Assembly: GCF_000191065.1 (NCBI RefSeq)
Contig: NZ_GL872282.1
Coordinates: 672,447-736,446 of the forward strand
Direction of reading: 5' to 3'
Length of the DNA: 64,000 nucleotides
From: Prevotella multiformis DSM 16608
GTDB lineage: Bacteria; Bacteroidota; Bacteroidia; Bacteroidales; Bacteroidaceae
Positions 53,230 to 62,934 of this stretch are shown here, in pieces. The notes below the pieces were generated by a model. The model was not told where the DNA came from. It saw only the letters and a list, made by a program, of their open reading frames with translations, and searched no databases. Every line of letters starts with the position of its first letter. Positions within the stretch are counted from its first letter, which is position 1. The position numbers and the translations under genes were made by a program.

Positions 53230-53297
53230 GTTCCCGACCGTCAGGGAATGCTGTTCCCAGTGCCCGGTACAGATGTTCCCGGCCGGTCGGGAACCTG
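53230..53297. repeat. 22-bp-period GTTCCC repeats, locus 4
   Basis: GTTCCC at 53230, 53253 and 53275 (23 then 22 bp apart), each with a downstream GGGAA or CCGGTA partner. It lies between two lipoprotein genes of one cluster. Confidence 0.8.
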
Positions 53298-53305
53298 CAG
53301 TCTGT

Positions 53306-54712
53306 CTACAGGAACCAGTTGCCGAAGCCTGATCCGCCGCCGATTCCGTGCGTCTGGACATTCTGTGCGGCCTCCAGCGCGTCGAGCGGCGACAGACCGA
53401 TTTCGTGTCCTAAGTAGAAGTAGAGCGGGTCGTTGGGGTCGATGGTCGTAGGATCCGTGTCGAAACTGCTGCAGAACACCTTGATGGGGATGTTGAACCG
53501 GAACAGCTCCTTCCATTCCGAGTCGGCCCCGTACTCCTTCGGCTCGTCCGGGTTGTAGAATTCCGAACAGATGAACGGACTGCGGAAGACGTAGGTGGAG
53601 TGGCGGTTCAGATACTCCTCTTTCGGTATCAGTGCTTTCTTCCCTTTCGGGCATTTCATCACCCGCACGGAGAGATAGAACTTGGGCAGGAGATAGGACG
53701 GACGGGTGTAACGGCCCGCCTCGCCCGTAGCAGGATCCGTACGGCGTGTGATTTCCAACGGCCATTCCTGATGGAGGGCGTCGTTCTCGTCGGCCTCGAT
53801 GTCGAAGTTGAAGTGCCCCTTCAGCCCGACACGGTCCTGGTCGTAAGGTGCGACGGCCCAGTCGGCATCCTCGCGCGTCAGCGGCGGGAGCAGCCGCTGG
53901 TTGAACAGTTCGCGTGCGCCGTCGGCCATGGCATCCTGGATCCATGTGTCACGATAGGTGTACTCGAAGATCTTGGGCGTCAGGCCGGCCCTTTCCTTCC
54001 ACGTCTTCGAGTTGGCGAAGTACGGTGACGGAACAGGGGTCGTGTCGACCGTTCCGCCTTTCTTCCAGTCGCCGAACTTGTCCCTGTTCGGTTTCCACGT
54101 CCCGCGGCAGTCCATCACCTCGTAGGGATTCCCCTTGTCGTCCACCTCGCTCACGGTGAAGAATATCTGGTATTCGTCCGAACGGTTCAGGATGTCATCG
54201 TTCATCAGCCTTCCCTCCTTGTTGAAGAAGTACAGGCAGAGTCCCCATCGTTTCAGCTTGCCGCCGATGATGCGGATGTAGTCAGGTCCCGTCTTCCCGT
54301 CGGCCTGTTCCAGATAGGTCACCGTGCTCTGCCGCTGCACGTCCACCGTCGGCCATTTGCCGGTGTTGTTGTGTACGATGACGAACTCTTCCTGCTTCCA
54401 GGGAGCGTTCTGATAGACAAAGTTGCCGTGCATCAGGGCATCGCCGTGCGAATGTCCCTCCTTGAACATCGCCAGGCAGGTTGCCCATCCGTTGAAGGCG
54501 CCGTCGGGGTCGGGGTTCGCCATGTCGCCGGACACCTTCACTTTCGACAGGCTGTCCACGTAGCGGTCGGCTCCGCTGCGGGCGACGCCCTTTGCGCCCA
54601 GCGGGTTCTCATTGTAATCGACGTGTACGTTGCCGAAAACGAAGTCGTCGCACGCCGTGAAGAGCAGGGCGGCAGCCGACAGCAAAAGAATATTCTTGAA
54701 TAGCTTGTTCAT
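53306..54712 (-). CDS. Lipoprotein B of the TonB-receptor cluster, unknown function
   Basis: 468 residues. The lipobox is LFTAC (Cys near residue 21). TPKIFEYTYRDTW and DRVGLKGHFNFDIEAD correspond to TPEIFTYEYRDTD and DRLGFKGVMQFHRADI in the neighbouring lipoprotein A, so the two are distant paralogues. A segment with HSHGDAL near residue 88 could bind metal but this is speculative. Predicted to be exposed on the outer membrane. It ends shortly before the 22-bp repeats. Confidence 0.75.
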   Translation of the reverse strand: MNKLFKNILLLSAAALLFTACDDFVFGNVHVDYNENPLGAKGVARSGADRYVDSLSKVKVSGDMANPDPDGAFNGWATCLAMFKEGHSHGDALMHGNFVYQNAPWKQEEFVIVHNNTGKWPTVDVQRQSTVTYLEQADGKTGPDYIRIIGGKLKRWGLCLYFFNKEGRLMNDDILNRSDEYQIFFTVSEVDDKGNPYEVMDCRGTWKPNRDKFGDWKKGGTVDTTPVPSPYFANSKTWKERAGLTPKIFEYTYRDTWIQDAMADGARELFNQRLLPPLTREDADWAVAPYDQDRVGLKGHFNFDIEADENDALHQEWPLEITRRTDPATGEAGRYTRPSYLLPKFYLSVRVMKCPKGKKALIPKEEYLNRHSTYVFRSPFICSEFYNPDEPKEYGADSEWKELFRFNIPIKVFCSSFDTDPTTIDPNDPLYFYLGHEIGLSPLDALEAAQNVQTHGIGGGSGFGNWFL

Positions 54713-54728
54713 CTTCCCAGTCTTTTTT

Positions 54729-56186
54729 TTACATCAATACTACGTTCTGTCTGTACTGTATGAAGAAGTCGCGGGGCTGCGTAAGCATACGCCACAGCTG
54801 CGCCTTGTCGGCTGCCGGATAGAACCGCTTTACGTCTTCAAAGCACTTGTCTTCTCCGTCCTTCGTGTTCGCTATCACACGGACAGAGAGCGGATAGTCA
54901 ATGTCGAAGCTGTCCCAGCCCGGCTGCAGCTGGTTGAAGTCCCACAGGAATCCGTGCTCGCTGTTGTTCGTATTGCAGTATTTCGCCGGCTTCTCCGACT
55001 CTCCTGCGTGCTGCTGCCCCTTGTTCATGATATGGCAGATGCGCACCTGCAGCTGGAAAGCGATGTCGGCCCGGTGGAACTGCATCACGCCCTTGAAGCC
55101 GAGACGGTCCATGTCCGAGCCAACGTCGAGGCTGCGCTTCTGGCGGAGGAAGCCTACCGTGTGGCCGTACCGCTGGCGCGGCGCTTCGGTATCGGGGTCG
55201 GTGAAGTCGTCGTTGTAGGCCTCGGTGAAGAGCTTGCCCAGTTCCTCCTCCACAGGGTCGGTGTCTCGGTATTCGTAGGTGAAAATCTCCGGGGTGATCC
55301 TGTTCAGCTCCATCGGGTCGATTGTCTTGAAGAGGCGGTAGGTCTTTCCGCCGACTGTGTAAGGCTGCAGAGCTTCCGGTTTCCCAGACACCTCGATGGC
55401 TTTCCAGGCCAGGTCGACATCAAACGGCACCTGGTTTTTCCCCAGTACGAAGCCGTCAGGGGCATAGATGTTCGAGGTGGAGAACTTGGTTGCCGGTTCC
55501 GGATTGCCGTCTTTCGCACGGAAGGTATAGCGGTCGTAATAGGTAGGCTGTGCCGCCAGAGAGCGCGGGTAGGCCATCTGCAGGCCGCGCACCTGCTGTC
55601 CGTGTCCGGCGGAAGTGCTGTCTGCCACCTCCTTGTCCAGCGATGCGTTGCCGATGCCGAAGAAATGCTGGTGAACCAGGAGCGTCGCATTGTCTTCGTC
55701 GGGGATGTTGACGCCCTCCTTGTCCTTTGTGAAAGGATAACCGGAGAACTGGTGGTTGATCAGCATGCCGTTCTGGTCGTAATACTTCAGTTCCAGCCCG
55801 TAATAGATGTCGTCTGAAGCAATCACGTCGAAGCAGTCGCGCTCGGTCGTGATGGTCATCTGTCCGTCGTCATCCTTGGCTATGTCAATCTCCTGCATGA
55901 CAGGGATGGACGTGGCACTGCTGACAAGATGATAGGTGTTGTAGGCCTGTACCGAGTCGTTGCCGTCAGGTCCTACGCCGATCATGCCGCCTTTGTAACC
56001 CATTCTCAGGATGGCATGCACGGCATAGATCTGTTCGTGTCCCTTCACGTCACGTTCGATGGACGAAGGAGGCGCCTGTACGATCTTCTTGAAGAACTCG
56101 TCCACGCGGTCGTTGGAGCAGCCTGCGAAGAGCAGTCCTGCGGCCATGACGGCCGACAGAAGCCGTATGTTTTTATGCTGTTTCAT
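54729..56186 (-). CDS. Lipoprotein A of the TonB-receptor cluster, unknown function
   Basis: 485 residues. The lipobox is LFAGC (Cys near residue 22). It is paralogous to lipoprotein B over its second half (see the YRDT and LGFKG blocks). HQHFFGIGNASLDKE and LQVRICHIMNKGQQH are His-containing stretches. The gene follows the receptor gene after 14 bp, the typical position of the surface partner of a TonB receptor, but it has no SusD-type tetratricopeptide signature. Ligand unknown. Confidence 0.75.
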   Translation of the reverse strand: MKQHKNIRLLSAVMAAGLLFAGCSNDRVDEFFKKIVQAPPSSIERDVKGHEQIYAVHAILRMGYKGGMIGVGPDGNDSVQAYNTYHLVSSATSIPVMQEIDIAKDDDGQMTITTERDCFDVIASDDIYYGLELKYYDQNGMLINHQFSGYPFTKDKEGVNIPDEDNATLLVHQHFFGIGNASLDKEVADSTSAGHGQQVRGLQMAYPRSLAAQPTYYDRYTFRAKDGNPEPATKFSTSNIYAPDGFVLGKNQVPFDVDLAWKAIEVSGKPEALQPYTVGGKTYRLFKTIDPMELNRITPEIFTYEYRDTDPVEEELGKLFTEAYNDDFTDPDTEAPRQRYGHTVGFLRQKRSLDVGSDMDRLGFKGVMQFHRADIAFQLQVRICHIMNKGQQHAGESEKPAKYCNTNNSEHGFLWDFNQLQPGWDSFDIDYPLSVRVIANTKDGEDKCFEDVKRFYPAADKAQLWRMLTQPRDFFIQYRQNVVLM

Positions 56187-56200
56187 ATTTTTCCTGTTAT

Positions 56201-58627
56201 TTAGAACTTAAACAATGTTCGCAAGGAGAAGTTCGCCCCACGCTCGTGGGCGTAGTACCTGAAGCGGTCGGTGTACTCCTTGTAGAGTGCGTTGAGGATG
56301 TTCTCTCCGACGACCATGAACTTCAGTTCCCGCTTCTGCGGCAGTCCGATGCGGAACTCCGCCGTGCCGTTCAGCAGGAAGTAAGCCGGCGGCGAGTCGG
56401 GGACGAGGTCTTTGTCCGGGTCGAAGCGTGTCTGCTTCGTGACGTAGATGCCCGACAGCGAGAGCGACGAACGGTACTTGTGGTCCTTCGTCAGCGGCAG
56501 GTCGTAGGTGGCGGAGAGGCCGTAGCGGTCGGAGGGCATGAAGGGCAGCCAGTCGTCGTGGGTGATGTTGCGTGCGAACATCCATTCGCCCTTGCCCACG
56601 AAGGTGAGTCCCTGGACGGGCTTTACCGTCGCCTCGATGTCACCGCCATAGAGTTTCACATCGTCCTGGTCGTAGATGAACTTCGGATATTTGCCGCTGG
56701 GGTGGTTGTGGAAGCGGTCCTTGCCGGTCCCGATGTGGTCGTAAATGTAGCTGTTGATGCGCTGGAAGAAGAAGCTCGGTTCTATGGAGAACCATGTGTT
56801 GCGGTATTTCGTACCCAGCACGAGCTTGTAGCCGCGTTCACTGGCAAGGTTCTTGTTGCCTACCACCCAGTAGGAACCGTCCTGCAGGCCGATGGCGTAA
56901 AGTTCGTTGATGTCGGGCGGCCGCCATGACCAGCCGATATTGGCACGCGCGTCCCACTTGTCGCTGAACTGGTAATGCGTGGCGAAACTCATCGTGAAGT
57001 TGCTGTAGAGCTTGAAGTCATCATAGTAAGTGTAGTTGCTCAGGCTGCTGTAGCCGTTCACGGACAGCACCCGGAAGTCGTAGCGCATGCCCAGCGCACA
57101 CTGCAGCCTGCCGAATTCCGCCTTGTGCAGGAAGTATCCGCCCATGGAAAGGGCAGCGAAATTGGGCACGAAAGCCGGCTGCTTGGTGCCGGGATAGTTG
57201 AAGTTGGTCTGGTAGGTGTTGGAGAGTCCGGCATCCGTCGTCATCTTCCACAGTTTCCACTTCGCATGCCAGAGCACATCGAACTTGTAGGTCTTCAGCA
57301 TCAGGTCCTGCACCGGAATCCAGCTCCACTGCGCCTTCTTCCTGTTCTCGAACTCCTGGCGCAGGTTCTCCTGGAACGACAGCGTGAAGTCGAGCTGATG
57401 GTTCTGGCTGATGTTCCACTTCAGCTCCCCCTTCAACGTCACGTGCTGCGACTGCTGGAAAGGAGGCTTGATCTCGTAGGAGAAGGGCTTGACCGTCTCC
57501 GGGTCAGGCCGGCCGTATTCAAAGCGTTTGATCAGCTGTGACAGGTCGGAAATCTTGCTGGCATAATAGATGCCGCTGCGCTGGTAATAGATACTCGTGA
57601 AGAGGGTCGCCGTCAGTTTCCTGCCCTGCCAGCCGGCAAGAGCCGACAGGCTGACGGTGTTGTAGCCGGTGTTGTTCAGCACGTAGTCGGCCGTATGGTA
57701 GTCGCCGCCCTTGGTGTACATTCCGTGCAGGCGCAGACCGAACTTCCGGTAGCCGGTCTCTACGCTGCCCGACCCGCTGAAGCCGCGCGCGTTGGTGTCG
57801 TAGCCCATGTTGACGTTTCCGCTGACCTTTATCTTCTTGTTGTCGTAAGGCAGGGGGGCGTCGTTCAGCAGAACGACACCGCCCATGGCGCCGAAACCGT
57901 AACGGATGCACTCTGCTCCCTTCACCACTTCCACCATGCTCGACCCCGTATAGTCGAGCTCGGGCGCATGGTCGGCGCCCCAGCTCTGGCTCTCCAGACG
58001 CACACCATTGTTCATCAAGAGAATACGGCTGCTGTGCATTCCCTGTATGACCGGCTTTGCAATCGTGTTTCCCGTACTGATGGAACTCACGCCGGGGACG
58101 GTCTCAAGCAGCTTCGCCAGGGAGGTAGCCCCGCCTTTCTCAAGTGCTTCCTGACTGATGGCCGACGACTGCTGCAACACGCTTGTATGGCGTTTCTGTG
58201 CTGTGACGGTCACGTTGTCCAGCAGCTTGGAGTCGTCTTTCAGCTGCAAAGTCACGGTGCGGTCCGCCGGTATGACAACGACCTTCGTCATCGTCTTGTA
58301 ACCGATATAGGAGACCGTGACTTTCACCCGCTCTGTGGCGCGCCGGAAATTGACGACGCAGCGGCCGTCGATGTCGGTGACAGAAGGATTCGCGACACCC
58401 TCACAATGTACGACGGCACCGATGAGCGGATCCTGTGACTGTTCGGCGACGACCCGGAAGGTAACGGATGATCCGGCATCCTTGTCCTCTCCGCCGGCAA
58501 GTTCCTTCCCATGTGCCGACAGCGATGCGGCAATGGGTGGCGAGAAGAGGAACAGGGAACAGAAGATGAGGGCGGAGAAGACGTGTCTGCCACGCCGCCT
58601 TTCATAGTTCAAATTCGATTTGTTCAT
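56201..58627 (-). CDS. TonB-dependent outer-membrane receptor
   Basis: 808 residues. A signal peptide is followed by a carboxypeptidase-like regulatory domain (about 50-130, DIDGRCVVNF). The plug domain (about 145-260) contains ISTGNTIAKPVIQGMHSSRI, LLMNNGVRLESQSWGADHAP and VEVVKGAECIRYGFGAMGGVV. A 22-strand type barrel ends with an aromatic terminus, LRTLFKF. The plug resembles those of metal-complex or cofactor receptors rather than SusC glycan porins. It is first in a cluster with three lipoproteins. The promoter at 58931-58961 gives a leader of about 300 nt containing degenerate tandem repeats. Confidence 0.92.
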   Translation of the reverse strand: MNKSNLNYERRRGRHVFSALIFCSLFLFSPPIAASLSAHGKELAGGEDKDAGSSVTFRVVAEQSQDPLIGAVVHCEGVANPSVTDIDGRCVVNFRRATERVKVTVSYIGYKTMTKVVVIPADRTVTLQLKDDSKLLDNVTVTAQKRHTSVLQQSSAISQEALEKGGATSLAKLLETVPGVSSISTGNTIAKPVIQGMHSSRILLMNNGVRLESQSWGADHAPELDYTGSSMVEVVKGAECIRYGFGAMGGVVLLNDAPLPYDNKKIKVSGNVNMGYDTNARGFSGSGSVETGYRKFGLRLHGMYTKGGDYHTADYVLNNTGYNTVSLSALAGWQGRKLTATLFTSIYYQRSGIYYASKISDLSQLIKRFEYGRPDPETVKPFSYEIKPPFQQSQHVTLKGELKWNISQNHQLDFTLSFQENLRQEFENRKKAQWSWIPVQDLMLKTYKFDVLWHAKWKLWKMTTDAGLSNTYQTNFNYPGTKQPAFVPNFAALSMGGYFLHKAEFGRLQCALGMRYDFRVLSVNGYSSLSNYTYYDDFKLYSNFTMSFATHYQFSDKWDARANIGWSWRPPDINELYAIGLQDGSYWVVGNKNLASERGYKLVLGTKYRNTWFSIEPSFFFQRINSYIYDHIGTGKDRFHNHPSGKYPKFIYDQDDVKLYGGDIEATVKPVQGLTFVGKGEWMFARNITHDDWLPFMPSDRYGLSATYDLPLTKDHKYRSSLSLSGIYVTKQTRFDPDKDLVPDSPPAYFLLNGTAEFRIGLPQKRELKFMVVGENILNALYKEYTDRFRYYAHERGANFSLRTLFKF

Positions 58628-58770
58628 ATACTCAGATGATACTTTTATTTATGTGCCCAGATGACATCTTTCACGTATTCAGACAGTTTCTTCTACGTAC
58701 CGGATTGCATCTGTTTCTCAGTTGATATTTTTGTCCATGTGCTCAGACCGCATCTTCCGTCTGCTTATCC
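58617..58770 (-). repeat. Degenerate tandem repeats in the TonB-receptor leader
   Basis: On the minus strand, units such as TGTCATCTGGGCACATAAAT and TATCATCTGAGTATATGAAC recur about every 25 nt, with weaker versions (GCGGTCTGAGCACATGGAC, CTGTCTGAATACGTGAAAG) farther upstream. The last unit overlaps the start codon (the ATG of ATATGAACAAA). Confidence 0.7.
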
Positions 58771-58930
58771 AGCCTGCATTTCTTTGCTTTCGGACAAGCC
58801 CGCTTCCTCTCCTGTTGCTGCAGAGGAGGGAAGGCAAATCCGTATGTTTTACCCAGGTTCAAGACTGAGTCCACAAAGGTTGTAGATGGAGTCTGTCTTG
58901 TCTTTTCAATCTTTTACGATTTCACGGCTG

Positions 58931-58964
58931 CAAAGTTAAAAGAATAAATCGTATTGCACAATAC
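58931..58964 (-). promoter_or_regulatory. Promoter and candidate operator of the TonB-receptor cluster
   Basis: -7 box TAACTTTG (58938-58931) with a TTG (58961-58959) 20 nt upstream. The dyad GTATTGcaCAATAC (58951-58964) covers the -33 element, a position suited to a repressor site. Confidence 0.65.
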
Positions 58965-59318
58965 TTACTTTTAGTGAAATTGAGTTCCCTCTGGTGAGTC
59001 TTGGCGATTCATCTGCCCTGGGGAACTCCTCCGCCCTTTCCCCAAGAGGAAGGGAAGAGGCGGTGTGCGACCACCTGACCGCCCCCGGCAGTAATCATTG
59101 TGCGGTATCCGCCATGTGTGTGATACGGGTACGGTTCTGCATACCGCATCTGCTTCTTGTAAATACCGACCATAAGGTTCTTTCCGCTGCGTACATCTCT
59201 CTGCTCGGTCCATCGTATAATTTTCTACGGAAAACATTTGCATATCTTGTTTTTTTTTACGAATATTGCAGACGAATATTGTTGACTGTTGAAAGTCTTG
59301 AAAACTAAAAACAAATCT

Positions 59319-61916
59319 ATGAAGAGAATCCTGCTGAGCCTGCTGCTTGCGACTGTCAGCTTCACCGCCTATGCACAGCACTTCATCACAGACACCGCCT
59401 TCAGGCAGAAAGTTGAAAATGCGTTCCATGCCAAGATGAAACTGATCGGCATGAAGTTCTATGACACGCACGGTCTACGCGTCTCTCCCGAAGAGGAAGA
59501 GGCACTGCATTTCCTGTATGCCTATATGCCCATAGCCGATGCCACGGACTATCCTACGGCTTACCACCTGAACAATGTGCGCACAGCCCTGCGTACAAGG
59601 ACGGCGATGGCTTGGGGCAAGACCGTACCCGAACTGCTCTTCAGACACTTTGTCTTGCCCATGCGTGTGAACAACGAACCGCTTGACAGCTCGCGGGCCG
59701 TCTTCTATCGTGAACTGAGCGGGCGGGTGAAGGGCCTGTCCATGAAGGATGCCATACTCGAAGTGAACCACTGGTGCCACGAACGTGTCACCTATGAGCC
59801 TTCCGATGCACGAACATCGTCGCCCCTGCAGTCTATACGGACCGGCCGAGGACGCTGCGGAGAGGAGAGCACGTTCACCGTGGCCGCCCTCCGTTCCATC
59901 GGCATTCCTGCCCGACAGGTCTATACCCCCCGTTGGGCACATACCGATGACAACCATGCCTGGGTGGAAGCCTGGGCAGACGGGAAATGGTACTTCATCG
60001 GTGCCTGCGAACCCGAGGCGGTCCTCAATCTTGCCTGGTTCAACGAGCCGGCCTCCCGTGCTATGCTCATGCACACCCGTGCGTTCGGTGACTATGAAGG
60101 CCCGGAGGAGGTGATGCTGCGCACCAGCAACTTCACGGAAATCAATCTTATCGACAACTACGGCAGTACGGCAAGGATTGATTTCAAGATTGTGGACAGG
60201 GAAGGAAAGCCTGTCGATGATGCCCGGGTCGACTTCAAGATCTACAATTACGCCGAGTTCTACACGGCCGCATCGAAATATACGGACAGAAAGGGGGAGA
60301 CCTTCCTCTCCGCCGGCAAGGGCGACATGATAGTCTGGGCATCCAAGGACAACCAGTTCGGATATGCCAAGGCCTCCTTCGGGAAAGACAAGTCCGTCAC
60401 CATCAGGCTTCTCTATAACGAGAAGAACATCCCCAGGGAGACGGACATGGACATCGTCCCGCCTGCCCAGAACGCTGCTCTCCCTTCCGTGACCAAGGCA
60501 CAGCGAGAAGAGAATGCACGCCGGCTGGCTTATGAGGACTCCGTCCGCCATGCTTATATCGCCACGTTCCCGACCGAAGAGACGATGAAGAACTACCGTT
60601 ACCCGGCAGCCACACCTTATATAATAAAGGCGCGCGGGAACTGGAAGACCATCAAGGCTTTCGTGGAGAAATATGCCGGCAGACAGGAACGCGCCCTCCG
60701 GCTGCTCTCCACACTGAGCGACAAGGACCTGCGGGATATGCCGATGGACATTCTGGAGGACAACATGAACGCCCGAAGCAGCCAGCTGTGTCCGCGCGTG
60801 GAGAGTGAGATGATTCTTGCCCCCTACAAGAGGTTCTTTGAGAAGGTCTTTGCCAAAGATTCGGCACGCTTCAGAAAGAACCCTGCCCTGCTGGTGGAAT
60901 GGATCAGGAAGAACATCCGCATGAATCCCGACGGGCAGGCGATGCGGATTCCGCAGACACCGACAAGCGTATGGAAAAGCCGTATCACCGACTGGCGCAG
61001 CCGTGACATCTTCTTCGTGGACGTGGCACGCAGTCTGGACATAGAGGCACGCATGGATGCCGTGACAGCGAAGATACAGTACCGTCAGGGAGGGAAATGG
61101 GTGGACGTGGACTTTGAGTCCGAGGCGCAGCAGACAGCCAAGACAGGCAGGCTGGTGCTCAGCTTCAGGCCTGACGGCTTCCTCGATGACCCGAAGTATT
61201 ACAGCCACTTCACCATCAGCAAGATCGTCAACGGGCGCACCTGGCTGATGACCTTCGACGAAGGACAGCTGGATATGGGAGGCGGAGCGACATGGTCGAA
61301 CACTTTCAGGAACGGATCAACGCTTGATGAAGGAACTTACCTCCTCGTCACCGGACAGCGCATGGCAGACGGCAGCGTCCTTGCACACAGCCGTTTCTTC
61401 CGCATCGAACCGGGGAAGACGACGACACTGCCGCTCGACATCCGGCAGGAGAGCGAAGGGGTGAAGGTCATCGGCAGCTTCAACAGCGAGGACCTGTTCG
61501 AGAAAGACGGCGGAAACGTGTCGATACTGAGCCAGACCGGACGCGGCTACTATGTCCTGGGCATCCTGGGCGTGGGACAGGAGCCGACCAACCATGCCCT
61601 GCACGACATCGAGAAGATGAAGGACAAGCTGGACAAGTGGGGCCGCCCGTTCGTGCTGCTCTTCAAGGACGAGACGGAGGCACGGAAGTTCCAGACGCAG
61701 AAGGGGGAGTTCCCGAATCTGCCGAGAAAGACCATCTTCGGTATAGACAAGGACGGCAGCATCCAAAAGGAGATCGCCAGGGAGATGAAACTGCACAATG
61801 CCGGCCAGCTGCCGGTATTCATCATCGCCGACACCTTCAACCGGATCGTCTTCCTGTCGCAGGGCTATACGATAGGACTGGGCGAGCAGCTCGTGAAGAC
61901 AAGCAGCAGACTGTGA
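59319..61916 (+). CDS. Secreted transglutaminase-like protein
   Basis: 865 residues from the ATG at 59319, where a clean signal peptide starts (MKRILLSLLLATVSFTAYAQ). The transglutaminase-like core (about 140-260) has Cys in TGRGRCGEEST, His in DDNHAWVEAW and the following FIGACEPE. A Big/CNA-like beta domain follows (about 285-375, REGKPVDDARVDFKIYNYAE). The C-terminal 90 residues (FVLLFKDETEARKF ... GQLPVFIIAD) look thioredoxin-fold-like. In bacteria such secreted enzymes usually act as cysteine peptidases or amidases. Predicted periplasmic or surface. Confidence 0.85.
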   Translation: MKRILLSLLLATVSFTAYAQHFITDTAFRQKVENAFHAKMKLIGMKFYDTHGLRVSPEEEEALHFLYAYMPIADATDYPTAYHLNNVRTALRTRTAMAWGKTVPELLFRHFVLPMRVNNEPLDSSRAVFYRELSGRVKGLSMKDAILEVNHWCHERVTYEPSDARTSSPLQSIRTGRGRCGEESTFTVAALRSIGIPARQVYTPRWAHTDDNHAWVEAWADGKWYFIGACEPEAVLNLAWFNEPASRAMLMHTRAFGDYEGPEEVMLRTSNFTEINLIDNYGSTARIDFKIVDREGKPVDDARVDFKIYNYAEFYTAASKYTDRKGETFLSAGKGDMIVWASKDNQFGYAKASFGKDKSVTIRLLYNEKNIPRETDMDIVPPAQNAALPSVTKAQREENARRLAYEDSVRHAYIATFPTEETMKNYRYPAATPYIIKARGNWKTIKAFVEKYAGRQERALRLLSTLSDKDLRDMPMDILEDNMNARSSQLCPRVESEMILAPYKRFFEKVFAKDSARFRKNPALLVEWIRKNIRMNPDGQAMRIPQTPTSVWKSRITDWRSRDIFFVDVARSLDIEARMDAVTAKIQYRQGGKWVDVDFESEAQQTAKTGRLVLSFRPDGFLDDPKYYSHFTISKIVNGRTWLMTFDEGQLDMGGGATWSNTFRNGSTLDEGTYLLVTGQRMADGSVLAHSRFFRIEPGKTTTLPLDIRQESEGVKVIGSFNSEDLFEKDGGNVSILSQTGRGYYVLGILGVGQEPTNHALHDIEKMKDKLDKWGRPFVLLFKDETEARKFQTQKGEFPNLPRKTIFGIDKDGSIQKEIAREMKLHNAGQLPVFIIADTFNRIVFLSQGYTIGLGEQLVKTSSRL

Positions 61917-62024
61917 GATGAATCACGGATGAAAGAGTGAAGCCGACACCCCACTGCCTCCGCATGCCACGAGGCAACCGGCGCCGGCTTCATCCCCTGG
62001 ACTTTCTCTCTGACTCCTTAAAAA

Positions 62025-62783
62025 ATGAAACGAACAGACTTTGAGATAGAAATCTGTGCCAACAGCGTGGAGAGCTGTCTGGCGGCACAGCAAGGCGGAG
62101 CAGACCGCGTGGAGCTCTGCATGGGCATCCCCGAGGGCGGCACCACCCCTTCGTACGGCGAGATAAAGATGGCAAGAGACGTGCTGACGGAGACACGGCT
62201 GCACGTCATCATCCGGAACCGGGGGGGCGATTTCCTCTATACGGAGCAGGAGCTGCGGCGAATGGCAACGGACATTGACCTTTGCCGCAGGCTGGGCGTG
62301 GACGGTGTCGTCTTCGGCTGCCTGACGGCTGAAGGCGACATCGACAGGGCCGCCAATGCGTTCCTGATGGCGCACGCAAAAGGGATGAGCACCACTTTCC
62401 ACCGCGCCTTCGACCGGTGCCGCAATGCCGGGAAAGCCCTGGAGGAGATCATCGGATCGGGATTTGACCGGATCCTTACGTCGGGACAGCAGCCCACAGC
62501 AGAACAGGGAATCCGACTGCTCCGGCAGCTCCACGAACAGGCGGGCGGACGTGTGAAGATCATGGCAGGCTGCGGGGTGAACGAACAGAACATCGCACGG
62601 ATCTGCCGGGAGACGTCGCTCCGGGCTTTCCATTTCTCGGCACGCGAGCCGCAGCACAGCAGGATGGACTATGTCAACCCCTCCGTCTACATGGGGGCGG
62701 AAGGGGCTGACGAAGACACGGTCATGCTGACGACAGAGCGGAGGGTGAGGAACACCATCGAGGCGCTGACAGCCCTGCCGTGA
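62025..62783 (+). CDS. cutC: CutC family protein
   Basis: 252 residues. It opens FEIEICANSVESCLAAQQGG, then GGTTPSYGEI, VIIRNRGGDF, DGVVFGCLTAEGDID and FHRAFDR, all characteristic of CutC. The fold is a TIM barrel. It was named for copper homeostasis in E. coli, but a direct copper function is disputed. It lies 108 bp after the transglutaminase-like gene on the same strand and is followed by repeat copy E. Confidence 0.93.
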   Translation: MKRTDFEIEICANSVESCLAAQQGGADRVELCMGIPEGGTTPSYGEIKMARDVLTETRLHVIIRNRGGDFLYTEQELRRMATDIDLCRRLGVDGVVFGCLTAEGDIDRAANAFLMAHAKGMSTTFHRAFDRCRNAGKALEEIIGSGFDRILTSGQQPTAEQGIRLLRQLHEQAGGRVKIMAGCGVNEQNIARICRETSLRAFHFSAREPQHSRMDYVNPSVYMGAEGADEDTVMLTTERRVRNTIEALTALP

Positions 62784-62934
62784 GGAGGAATCATCCCCGG
62801 AAAGAGCTTCGCAGCAGCCGGAAGCGGAAGAATCTGGCTGAAACCGCAGCCGGAAGAGCTTCACAGAGGCTGCAACCGGGCAGGCTCCGCAGCGGTTGCA
62901 GTCTGTCTGCCCGAGGCTCTCGAAAACAAAAAAG

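Noticed and set aside
58628..58930. Cobalamin or TPP riboswitch in the TonB-receptor leader
   Set aside because: I looked for the conserved B12-box and thi-box strings and found only chance partial matches. A covariance-model search would settle it.
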